Shown here piece by piece: positions 1-5,844 of a DNA stretch of 11,002 nucleotides. The notes under the pieces are model-generated. The model was not told the DNA's origin. It ran no database searches and was given only the letters and a program-made list of their open reading frames with translations. How positions within the stretch are numbered: the stretch's first letter is position 1; every line of letters begins with the position of its first letter. The DNA comes from Clostridiales bacterium (GTDB taxonomy: Bacteria > Bacillota > Clostridia > Oscillospirales > Oscillospiraceae). A program made the position numbers and the translations under genes. The stretch covers positions 1 to 11,002 of the forward strand of contig JAJQAS010000075.1 of assembly GCA_021203685.1 (NCBI GenBank), given 5' to 3'.

Positions 1-2
1 CC

Positions 3-71
3 CTGATGGACGGCAAGAGCGCCGAGTCAGAGGTCATCCCCTGGGTGCTGGTGGAAAAGGACAGCTGCTAA
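3..71 (+). CDS. C-terminal end of a LacI/periplasmic-binding-fold protein (partial)
   Basis: Only the last 22 residues and the TAA stop are in the window. The frame ends DGKSAESEVIPWVLVEKDSC. A short xxGK segment, a hydrophobic strand and a final LVxxDSC/LVxRESC-like tail are typical ends of LacI/GalR-type sugar-responsive repressors. RbsB-type sugar-binding proteins also have a similar GK...LVxKD ending, so the split between regulator and transport protein is not certain. The other two forward frames in this stretch read as stop-containing or arginine-rich sequence and look non-coding. If it is a LacI-type regulator, its place just before an alpha-galactosidase with an operator-like palindrome in its promoter region fits local control. 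This rests on 22 residues, so the family call is tentative. Confidence 0.5.
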   Translation: MMDGKSAESEVIPWVLVEKDSC

Positions 72-75
72 AATG

Positions 76-171
76 AGCTATTAGCCGTTCGTTTTGTGCG
101 GCGAACCCAAAGCGCAGAGCGAATCGTTCAGCGCCACAAAGCCAATAGCTAAAAGCTAAGAGCTAATAGCT
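76..171 (-). repeat. Interspersed intergenic repeat, copy 1 (uninterrupted)
   Basis: Read on the minus strand, this starts with an array of the heptamer TTAGCTN (positions 171 down to 147). A middle part containing GCTATTGGCTTTG follows, and the end is CGAACGGCTAATAGC (down to about 76). The outer ends, AGCTATTAGC at 76-85 and GCTAATAGCT at 162-171, are perfect reverse complements. Inside, TTTGTG/CACAAA and GAAC/GTTC also pair, so the whole element can fold as a long imperfect hairpin. Its 25-bp heptamer array (147-171) is identical, in inverted orientation, to the array at 2583-2771 once the inserted MITE there is removed. Both copies end in CGAACGG/CTAACGG-type heptamers. It does not code for protein. 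It follows the upstream stop by 4 bp, so it could act as a transcript-end structure, but it has no T-tract. Confidence 0.7.
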
Positions 172-190
172 GGAAACATATGATGTTTCC
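172..190. promoter_or_regulatory. Perfect 8-bp inverted repeat, operator- or hairpin-like
   Basis: GGAAACAT (172-179) and ATGTTTCC (183-190) are exact reverse complements around a 3-bp centre, ATG. It directly abuts repeat copy 1 and lies about 130 bp upstream of the first alpha-galactosidase. No T-run follows, so it is not a convincing intrinsic terminator. It could be a regulator binding site for the downstream gene or a short stem at the 3' end of the upstream transcript. Confidence 0.4.
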
Positions 191-237
191 CCATCCCGTG
201 CCCACATCAGGACAGCATTTTCCGACATTATCCTATG

Positions 238-264
238 GTTCAACCCGGTGTGAACTGCTATGAT
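238..264 (+). promoter_or_regulatory. Putative promoter with LacI-type operator for the first alpha-galactosidase
   Basis: GTTCAACCCGGTGTGAAC at 238-255 is an imperfect dyad (14 of 18 positions symmetric) centred on CpG, the architecture typical of LacI/GalR-family operators. A -10-like TATGAT lies at 259-264, so the palindrome would cover the spacer and -35 area and suit repression by steric block. No good -35 match is visible: the best placed hexamer is ATGGTT at 235-240 with an 18-bp spacer. The promoter call is therefore weak, and the palindrome is the firmer observation. The expected leader to the ATG is about 45-50 nt. Confidence 0.4.
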
Positions 265-317
265 GCACCCAACCAAACCGGACACATTGCCGGAGTTTTG
301 CCAAGGAGGAACATGCT

Positions 318-2561
318 ATGCCCATTTTTTATCACGAGCAGGCCAGAGAGTTCCATCTCTGCAACGACACGCTCAGCTATATTCTCTATGCTCTTCCCAA
401 CGGCCATCTGGGACAGCTCTACTACGGGAAACGCCTGCGCGACCGGGAGAGCTTCGCCCACCTGATGGGGAACGGCTGCCGCCCTGTGGCCTCCACCCCC
501 ATGAAGGAGTTCCCCTATTTTTCGCTGGAGTTTTCCATGCAGGAATACCCCTGCTTTGGCTCCACGGACTACCGTCAGCCCGCCTTCGAGCTGATCCAGG
601 AGAACGGCAGCCACATCAACGATTTCCAGCTGGTCAGCCACAAAATCTACGGCGGCAAGCCGGAGATGGAGGGCTTGCCCCACTCCTACACCGAGGACGA
701 CAGCGAGGCCACGACCCTGGAGCTGACCCTCCGGGACCCGCTGACCCAGGTGGAGCTGACCCTGTTTTACACCATCTTCGAGGGCGTGGGCGTCATCGCC
801 CGCAGCGCCCGGTTCCGCAACGGCGGCAGCCAGACCCTGCGGCTGGAGCGGGCCATGTCTCTCAGTGTGGATTTCCCCAACCACGACTTTGAGTGGGTGC
901 AGTTCTCCGGCGCGTGGGGCCGGGAGCGCGCCCCCAGGGTGCGCCCGCTGGAGCTGGGCGTCACGGCGGTGGAGTCCATGCGGGGCCATTCCAGCCCCCA
1001 TCAGAACCCCTTCGTCATTTTGAAGCGCCCCAACGCCGACGAGAGCGGCGGCGACGTCTACGGCTTCTCCCTGGTCTACTCCGGCAACTTCCTGGCCCAG
1101 GCCGAGGTGGACACCTTTAACGTGACCCGGTTTACCATGGGCATCAACCCCCGGCAGTTCTGCTGGAAGCTGACCCCCGGCGAGACCTTCCAGACGCCGG
1201 AGGCGCTGATGACCTACAGCGGCGCGGGCCTGAACGGCATGTCCCAGTCGCTTCACAAGCTGCTCCAGACCCGGGTGGCCCGGGGTTACTGGCGGGACCG
1301 CCCCCGCCCGGTGCTGCTGAACAACTGGGAGGCCACCGGCATGGAGTTCACCGAGGAGAGCGTGCTCAACATCGCCCAAAAGGGCGCGGAGGTCGGCGTA
1401 GAGCTGTTCGTGCTGGACGACGGTTGGTTCGGCAAGCGCACTGAGTTCTCCGGGCTGGGAGACTGGTTTGCGGACACTTCCAAGCTGCCCAACGGCGTCA
1501 AGGGGCTGGCGGACAAAATCAACGCTCTGGGTATGGAGTTCGGCATCTGGATCGAGCCGGAGATGGTCAACGAGGACTCCGACCTGTACCGGGCGCACCC
1601 GGAGTACGTCCTCTGCACCCCCGACCGCCGCAGGAGCCTGGGCCGGAACCAGCTGGTGCTGGACTTCTCCAACCCGGAGGTCGTAGATTACATTTACGAT
1701 CTGCTGGTAAAAGCTTTCGACGGGGCCAATATTGCCTACATCAAGTGGGACATGAACCGCTCCATTACCGAGTGCTACTCCGCCCACTGGCCCGCCGACC
1801 AGCAGGGCGAGGTCTACCACCGGTATATCCTGGGGGTCTACAGCCTCTATGAGAAGCTCATCGCCAGGTATCCCAAGCTGCTCTTCGAGTCCTGCGCCAG
1901 CGGCGGCGCCCGGTTCGACGCAGGTATGCTCTACTACGCGCCCCAGGCCTGGTGCAGCGATGACACCGACGCCGTCGAGCGGGTGAAAATTCAGTACGGT
2001 TCTTCCTACGGCTATCCCGTCTCCTCCTGGGGCGCCCATGTCTCCGAGTGCCCCAACCAGCAGACCGGCCGCACCACGCCGCTGTCCACCCGGGCCAACG
2101 TGGCCTACTTCGGGGCCTTTGGCTATGAGATGGATCTGAACACCCTGACCGACGCGGAGATCGCCCAGGTGAAGGAGCAGGTGGTCTTTATGAAGACCCA
2201 CCGCCAGCTAATCCAGTACGGCGCATTCTACCGGCTGGAGGACCCCTACAAGGGCAGCCGGGGCGCGTGGATGGTGGTCAGCCCGGACAGGAGGGAGGCC
2301 ATCGTGGGCGTGTATAAGATTCTCAACGGGGTCAACACCACCGACTTCCCCTCCATCCGGCTCCAGGGCCTGGACGAGGCCAGAGATTACCGTGTCAACG
2401 GCGGCTCCACCGTCCACGGCGGCGACGAGCTGATGAGCATCGGCCTGCTGCCCCTGGACGCCTCCACCCAGCCCATGGCCGGGGTCTATGGCGCGGAGCA
2501 GCAGCCCGACCTTGCCGGGGACTTTGCCTCCTGCCTGTACCACCTGACCGCCTGTGACTGA
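318..2561 (+). CDS. aga: Alpha-galactosidase, GH36 (copy 1)
   Basis: This 747-residue enzyme should cut terminal alpha-1,6-galactosyl residues from melibiose, raffinose or stachyose with retention of configuration. It has no signal peptide, so it is cytoplasmic. Its length fits bacterial GH36 group I enzymes (about 720-750 residues). A beta-rich N-terminal domain covers about residues 1-320. The catalytic barrel spans about 330-650, with NNWEAT (335-340), VLDDGWFG (365-372), WIEPEMVNEDSDLYRAHPE (411-429), GRNQLVLDF (442-450) and YIKWDMNRS (474-482). A small C-terminal beta domain ends the protein. D478 in KWDMNR is the expected nucleophile and D548 in WCSDDTD the expected acid/base; these match, as I recall, the numbering of Geobacillus AgaA. 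The glycine loop reads FESCASGGARFD (523-534), unlike copy 2. The ATG at 318 is preceded by AAGGAGGA (303-310) with about 8 nt spacing. The gene has its own upstream palindrome and a terminator at 2862-2902, so it is probably transcribed separately from the transporter. Confidence 0.95.
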   Translation: MPIFYHEQAREFHLCNDTLSYILYALPNGHLGQLYYGKRLRDRESFAHLMGNGCRPVASTPMKEFPYFSLEFSMQEYPCFGSTDYRQPAFELIQENGSHINDFQLVSHKIYGGKPEMEGLPHSYTEDDSEATTLELTLRDPLTQVELTLFYTIFEGVGVIARSARFRNGGSQTLRLERAMSLSVDFPNHDFEWVQFSGAWGRERAPRVRPLELGVTAVESMRGHSSPHQNPFVILKRPNADESGGDVYGFSLVYSGNFLAQAEVDTFNVTRFTMGINPRQFCWKLTPGETFQTPEALMTYSGAGLNGMSQSLHKLLQTRVARGYWRDRPRPVLLNNWEATGMEFTEESVLNIAQKGAEVGVELFVLDDGWFGKRTEFSGLGDWFADTSKLPNGVKGLADKINALGMEFGIWIEPEMVNEDSDLYRAHPEYVLCTPDRRRSLGRNQLVLDFSNPEVVDYIYDLLVKAFDGANIAYIKWDMNRSITECYSAHWPADQQGEVYHRYILGVYSLYEKLIARYPKLLFESCASGGARFDAGMLYYAPQAWCSDDTDAVERVKIQYGSSYGYPVSSWGAHVSECPNQQTGRTTPLSTRANVAYFGAFGYEMDLNTLTDAEIAQVKEQVVFMKTHRQLIQYGAFYRLEDPYKGSRGAWMVVSPDRREAIVGVYKILNGVNTTDFPSIRLQGLDEARDYRVNGGSTVHGGDELMSIGLLPLDASTQPMAGVYGAEQQPDLAGDFASCLYHLTACD

Positions 2562-2580
2562 CTGCGGCTGCGCCGAGCTG

Positions 2581-2846
2581 TTAGCTATTAGCTCTTAGGG
2601 AACCTCTGATTAAATAACTCCCGGCGTCTGGACGGCATATTTCGTGCAACTCTTCGTTGCGAAATCTTGAAATCCACAAAGGATTCCTGCGATTTCGCGC
2701 CTCGATTTGCGCAAAATCTGCTCGCCCAGCCATCCAAGGCCATTTAATCAGAGCTTCCTTAGCTTTTAGCTCAGTGGTACTTGTCTTTTAAGACCTACGC
2801 TATTGGTTTGCAGTGCATGACTAACGGCTAACGGCGAACGGCCAAC
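2581..2846 (+). repeat. Interspersed intergenic repeat, copy 2 (split by a MITE)
   Basis: The head is an array of TTAGCTN heptamers: TTAGCTA (2581-2587), TTAGCTC (2588-2594) and TTAG (2595-2598), then the inserted element, then the array resuming at 2759 as TTAGCTT (2759-2765) and TTAGCTC (2766-2772). The middle contains GCTATTGGTTTG (2799-2810), which matches GCTATTGGCTTTG of copy 1. The tail is a second heptamer array: CTAACGG (2821-2827), CTAACGG (2828-2834), CGAACGG (2835-2841) and CCAAC (2842-2846). With the MITE removed, the element is about 100 bp, the same scale as copy 1 at 76-171 and in opposite orientation, so the two copies bracket the first alpha-galactosidase. There is no coding content. 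Confidence 0.7.
2599..2758. mobile_element. 160-bp MITE, probably IS5-family-related, with TTAG target duplication
   Basis: The terminal inverted repeats are GGAACCTCTGATTAAATA (2599-2616) and, read inward on the other strand, GGAAGCTCTGATTAAATG (2758-2741), 16 of 18 identical. Looser similarity (CTGGnCG) continues to about 38 bp. A 4-bp direct repeat TTAG flanks it (2595-2598 and 2759-2762). A YTAR target and GGAAG-type ends are characteristic of the IS5 group, so a transposase encoded elsewhere probably mobilises it. It has no ORF. The interior is rich in palindromes: GCAAC/GTTGC (2646-2650, 2656-2660), GCGAAATC/GATTTCGC (2659-2666, 2691-2698), AATCC/GGATT (2671-2675, 2681-2685), and GATTTGCGCAAAATC (2704-2718). 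The intact copy of the target repeat at 147-171 shows the empty site, which supports the exact boundaries. The IS family assignment is inference; the boundaries are seen directly. Confidence 0.82.
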
Positions 2847-2861
2847 AACTACATCACCCCT

Positions 2862-2902
2862 GCCAGCGGTCCCGGCACATGCCGGGGCCGCTGGCTATTT
2901 TT
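2862..2902 (+). terminator. Strong intrinsic terminator
   Basis: GCCAGCGG (2862-2869) pairs with CCGCTGGC (2888-2895). Inside it CCCGGC (2871-2876) pairs with GCCGGG (2881-2886) around the loop ACAT, with one T-G pair between the two stems. TATTTTT follows immediately (2896-2902). The T-tract is only on the + strand. It ends the transcript of the first alpha-galactosidase about 300 nt after its stop, beyond the repeat and MITE. Confidence 0.85.
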
Positions 2903-3406
2903 CTGGCAGGAAAACAGGAGAAAAATCCAAGTTGACCGGGCAGAAAGGAGCGAAATCCGGCGATTTCAAAAGACAAATGTGCGGATAGAAAATACTGCCG
3001 CTGTAAAATCAGTGAAAATGACGAAGCCGGAATCACGCAGGAAAGTTTTTTGAAAAAGGGCGAAAAGAAGGGGAAACATAGAAAAATGGGCGCAAATAGT
3101 AAAAAAAAACGACCGAAAAACATAGCCTGAAAGAAGCAACTATCGGAACCAACTTTGTTAAAAACGACAGATTTCTTACAAAAGAATGAACCAATTTTTT
3201 GGGGTTTCGAGCGCATTGGATAGAATGTACAAATTATGAGCTTTAAATTTGTGAAAAACGTCGAACGGCTGAAAATTGCTAACATCAAGTTATGTAAAAC
3301 TCACATTTCGCTATACAAAATTAATCCATGTAGCGGTAAAATCAAATCACCCCTCGAAGGCGGGTCTGCCCGCCCATTTCGTGAGATCATGCAAGGAGGA
3401 AAACAC
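2903..3406 (+). promoter_or_regulatory. A/purine-rich leader and promoter region of the transporter operon
   Basis: About 500 bp with no supportable gene, clearly richer in A and purines than the rest of the window (A-rich especially at 3040-3140, including a run of nine A at 3102-3110). Candidate -10 hexamers are TAGAAT (3221-3226) and TATACA (3312-3317), but neither has a good -35 at normal spacing. A weak promoter plus activator would fit. CTCACATT (3300-3307) and ATCCATGTA (3324-3332) both recur upstream of the AraC gene, so they are candidate regulator sites. GAAATC-CGGC-GATTTC (2952-2967) is a short perfect hairpin or operator-like dyad. I see no recognisable riboswitch or tRNA. Minus-strand reading frames here run through the terminator and give low-complexity Phe/Ser-rich sequence, so I do not call them. 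Confidence 0.45.
3359..3374 (+). promoter_or_regulatory. Leader hairpin just before the binding-protein start
   Basis: GGCGGG (3359-3364) and CCCGCC (3369-3374) form a perfect 6-bp GC stem with loop TCTG. It ends about 20 nt before the AAGGAGGA ribosome binding site (3393-3400). No T-tract follows, so it is not a terminator. A 5' hairpin near the start of a highly expressed lipoprotein may protect the mRNA or tune translation. The function is inferred. Confidence 0.4.
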
Positions 3407-4756
3407 ATGAAACTCAAAAAACTCGCAGCCCTGATCCTGGCGCTGGCCATGGTGCTGTCTCTGGCAGCCTGCGGCGGCTCCAGCTCCGGCGGCACCACCA
3501 CCGGCGACAGTTCCACTGCTTCCGGCAGCGACGGCTACACCACCAGTTCCCTGACCGTCAACATCTGGGATACCAACCAGCAGGCCGGTCTCCAGGAGAT
3601 CGCTGATGAGTGGACCGAGACCTCTGGCGTCTCCGTCAACATCAACGTGGTGGACTGGGACAACTACTGGACCCTGTTGGAAGCCGGCGTCTCCGGCGGC
3701 GACATGCCCGACGTGTTCTGGATGCACTCCAACACCTCTCAGATGTACATGGAGAACGGCGTCCTGCTGAACCTGGACGACTACATCGCGGCGGACGACG
3801 ACATCGACCTGTCCAACTACTATGACGGCATTGTGGAGCTGTACAGCTCCGACGGCTCTCAGTACGCGGTGCCCAAGGACCATGACACCATCGCCCTGCT
3901 GTACAACAAGGCCATCTTCGACGAGTACGGCATCGACTGCCCCACCGACGACTGGAGCTGGGACGACGTTCTGGCTGCCGCCACCGCCATCACCGAGGCC
4001 GGTGCTGACGACGGCGTCTATGGCTTCGCCATGAACACCTCCAACAACCAGGACGGCTGGTACAACCTGGTCTATGGTTACGGCGGAGAAGTCATCACTG
4101 AGGACCACAAGGACACCACTATCGACAGCGACGAGGCCAAGGCCGGCATGGAAATGATGCGTCAGATCCTTGAGGTCAGCGTTGACCAGACCACCGTGGC
4201 CGAGACCGGCACCGACTCCCTGTTCATGTCTGGCAAGGTCGCCATGATCACCCAGGGCTCCTGGATGGTCTACAGCTTCTACACCGCTGAGAACTCCGCC
4301 GACTACTACTGGGCCGAGATCCCCTACTGCGACGCCAACGGCAACGGCACCTGCGACGACGGCGAGCGGGTCTCCTCCTACAACGGCCTCGGCTGGACCG
4401 CCTCCTACAACACCTCCGACCCCCAGGCCGCTTACGACCTGATCTCCTGGTTCTGCAACTATGACAACCAGGTCAAGCAGGCTGAGCTGGGCGTGACCAT
4501 GGCCGGTTACGTGGGCGCTGACGAGGCGTTCTCCACCGCCTTCGGCGACATGGACGTTTCCGCCTTCCTGAAGGTCGAAGAGGACGGCACCCTGTTCTTC
4601 CGTCCCTACACCCGGAACACCACCGTCTGGGAGGACGCCCTCCAGCAGACCGGCGCGTTCCTGGATGCCTGGCTGGACCCCTCTGACCCCGACCTGATGA
4701 GCCAGGCCTGCGACAACGCGGCCACCATCATCCGGGACGCCATCGCTGCAGAGTAA
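3407..4756 (+). CDS. Sugar ABC transporter substrate-binding lipoprotein (CUT1, SBP family 1)
   Basis: A 449-residue extracellular solute-binding protein of the MsmE/MalE type. It is exported, lipid-anchored and delivers an oligosaccharide to the permeases encoded next. The signal peptide runs KLKK, a hydrophobic core (residues 6-18), then lipobox LAAC with the lipidated cysteine at 22. A Ser/Gly/Thr linker follows (23-48). The mature domain starts LTVNIWDTN (49-57) and carries GDMPDVFWM (98-106), YAVPKDHDTIALLYNK (153-168) and SYNGLGWTAS (324-333), all usual SBP_bac_1 landmarks. An unusual stretch, DANGNGTCDDGE (309-320), looks like an EF-hand calcium loop and is bracketed by C308 and contains C316. 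I chose the ATG at 3407 because AAGGAGGA lies at 3393-3400 and a signal peptide follows. The same frame stays open back to an ATG at 3236, but that would bury the signal peptide 57 residues inside. It leads the transporter operon; the downstream hairpin should keep its level above the permeases. Raffinose-type ligands are inferred from the GH36 neighbours. Confidence 0.93.
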   Translation: MKLKKLAALILALAMVLSLAACGGSSSGGTTTGDSSTASGSDGYTTSSLTVNIWDTNQQAGLQEIADEWTETSGVSVNINVVDWDNYWTLLEAGVSGGDMPDVFWMHSNTSQMYMENGVLLNLDDYIAADDDIDLSNYYDGIVELYSSDGSQYAVPKDHDTIALLYNKAIFDEYGIDCPTDDWSWDDVLAAATAITEAGADDGVYGFAMNTSNNQDGWYNLVYGYGGEVITEDHKDTTIDSDEAKAGMEMMRQILEVSVDQTTVAETGTDSLFMSGKVAMITQGSWMVYSFYTAENSADYYWAEIPYCDANGNGTCDDGERVSSYNGLGWTASYNTSDPQAAYDLISWFCNYDNQVKQAELGVTMAGYVGADEAFSTAFGDMDVSAFLKVEEDGTLFFRPYTRNTTVWEDALQQTGAFLDAWLDPSDPDLMSQACDNAATIIRDAIAAE

Positions 4757-4797
4757 GCGTTTCCCACGTTCCTACAGCCCTGACTGTTGCTTGAACG

Positions 4798-4838
4798 CAG
4801 GCGGGCCAAACCCCATCGTTTGGCCCGCCTGTTTTATT
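4798..4838 (+). terminator. Intra-operon terminator/attenuator after the binding-protein gene
   Basis: CAGGCGGGCCAAA (4798-4810) and TTTGGCCCGCCTG (4819-4831) form a perfect 13-bp stem with loop CCCCATCG. It is followed by TTTTATT (4832-4838). It sits between the binding protein and the permease genes that depend on it. Partial read-through here is a common way to make much more binding protein than permease. A separate promoter for the permeases in 4839-4921 is possible, but I see no clear one. Confidence 0.85.
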
Positions 4839-4921
4839 CCAAACCGTTCCGGCAGCAGCAAAATAACAGTGCAGTACCCACACAACATCCTTTTTTCATC
4901 CAACATCCAAGGAGGGAGAGT

Positions 4922-5827
4922 ATGAAAGAAAAAAAGGGTATGACGAAGGCGGAGAAAAACACTGCCGCATGGGCCTATCTGTTCATCGCACCCACGATGA
5001 TCGGCCTGCTCGTCCTGAACTTCTACCCCATCTTCAACACCATCTATCAGGCATTCTGCAAGACCGGCGACTTCGGTCTGGGCAACACCTTCGTGGGCCT
5101 GGCCAACTTCCAGAGCCTGACCGTCGGCGCCAACGCATCGGAATTTTGGCAGTCCTTGCTTAATACCGTAAAGTATGCTATTATTGAGGTGCCCTTCTCC
5201 GTGGCCATCTCCCTGGTGCTGGCCGTGTTCCTGAACCGGAAGAAAATGCACGGCGTCACCGTCTACCGCACCATCTTCTTCCTGCCTATGGTCTGCGCCC
5301 CTGCAGCTGTGGCCATGGTGTGGAAGTGGCTGTACAACCAGCAGTTCGGCCTCATCAACAACCTGTTCGGCGTCAATATCGCCTGGATCTCCGACCCCAA
5401 GATCGCCTGGATCTCCATCGGCATCATCGGCGTGTGGTCCATCATCGGTTACAACATGGTGCTGTTCATCTCCGGTTTGCAGGAGATCCCCGGCGACTAC
5501 TATGAGGCTGCCGAGATCGACGGCGCCACCGGCATCCGTCAGTTCTTCAGCATCACCGTTCCCCTGCTCAGTCCCACCACCTTCTTCATCGTCCAGACCC
5601 GCATCATCGGCGCGCTCACCGTGTTCGACCTGATGTTCATGGTCATGGACAAGACCAACCAGGCCCTGCCCCAGGTGCAGTCCGTGGTGTACGTGTTCTA
5701 CACCTACGCCTTCACCAACGGCAACAAGGGCATGGGCGCGGCTGTCGTCTGCCTGCTGCTGATCTTCATCATGATCATCACGGCGATTTTGCAGTCCTGC
5801 GAGAAGAAGTTCGTTTTCTACAACTGA
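4922..5827 (+). CDS. Sugar ABC transporter permease, MalF/MsmF type
   Basis: A 301-residue inner-membrane subunit that forms half of the translocation channel of a CUT1 sugar importer. Six hydrophobic segments are visible at roughly residues 15-40, 84-105, 113-136, 162-186, 210-235 and 272-292. The cytoplasmic EAA loop, EAAEIDGATGIRQFFSITVP (195-214), is the coupling site for the ATPase. The N-terminal pattern WAYLFIAPTMIGLL...YPI is typical of the MalF/UgpA side of the pair. The ATG at 4922 follows AAGGAGGGAG (4909-4918). The frame is open upstream to 4787, but that stretch crosses the terminator hairpin and has no ribosome binding site. It is 17 bp upstream of the second permease gene and is clearly cotranscribed with it. 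Substrate specificity cannot be read from this subunit. Confidence 0.93.
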   Translation: MKEKKGMTKAEKNTAAWAYLFIAPTMIGLLVLNFYPIFNTIYQAFCKTGDFGLGNTFVGLANFQSLTVGANASEFWQSLLNTVKYAIIEVPFSVAISLVLAVFLNRKKMHGVTVYRTIFFLPMVCAPAAVAMVWKWLYNQQFGLINNLFGVNIAWISDPKIAWISIGIIGVWSIIGYNMVLFISGLQEIPGDYYEAAEIDGATGIRQFFSITVPLLSPTTFFIVQTRIIGALTVFDLMFMVMDKTNQALPQVQSVVYVFYTYAFTNGNKGMGAAVVCLLLIFIMIITAILQSCEKKFVFYN

Positions 5828-5844
5828 GAAAGGGGGAGCAATCA

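Noticed and set aside
258..2201. Long minus-strand open frame of 647 codons opposite the first alpha-galactosidase
   Set aside because: Antisense shadow of a GC-rich gene: Val/Gly/His-rich with no recognisable domain, fully overlapped by a clear GH36 enzyme.
2581..2846. CRISPR-like reading of the heptamer arrays
   Set aside because: The units are 7 bp in direct tandem with no spacers, and no cas genes are present.
2854..3288. Minus-strand open frame of 144 codons in the long intergenic region
   Set aside because: Translates the A-rich leader backwards into Phe/Ser-rich sequence and runs through the terminator at 2862-2902; no ribosome binding site or domain.
3236..3406. Upstream ATG extension of the binding-protein gene
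   Set aside because: It would place the lipoprotein signal peptide 57 residues inside the protein; the ATG at 3407 has a strong ribosome binding site directly upstream.
4787..4921. Upstream extension of the first permease frame
   Set aside because: The 45 extra codons cross the terminator hairpin at 4798-4838; the ATG at 4922 has a strong ribosome binding site and the normal family N-terminus.
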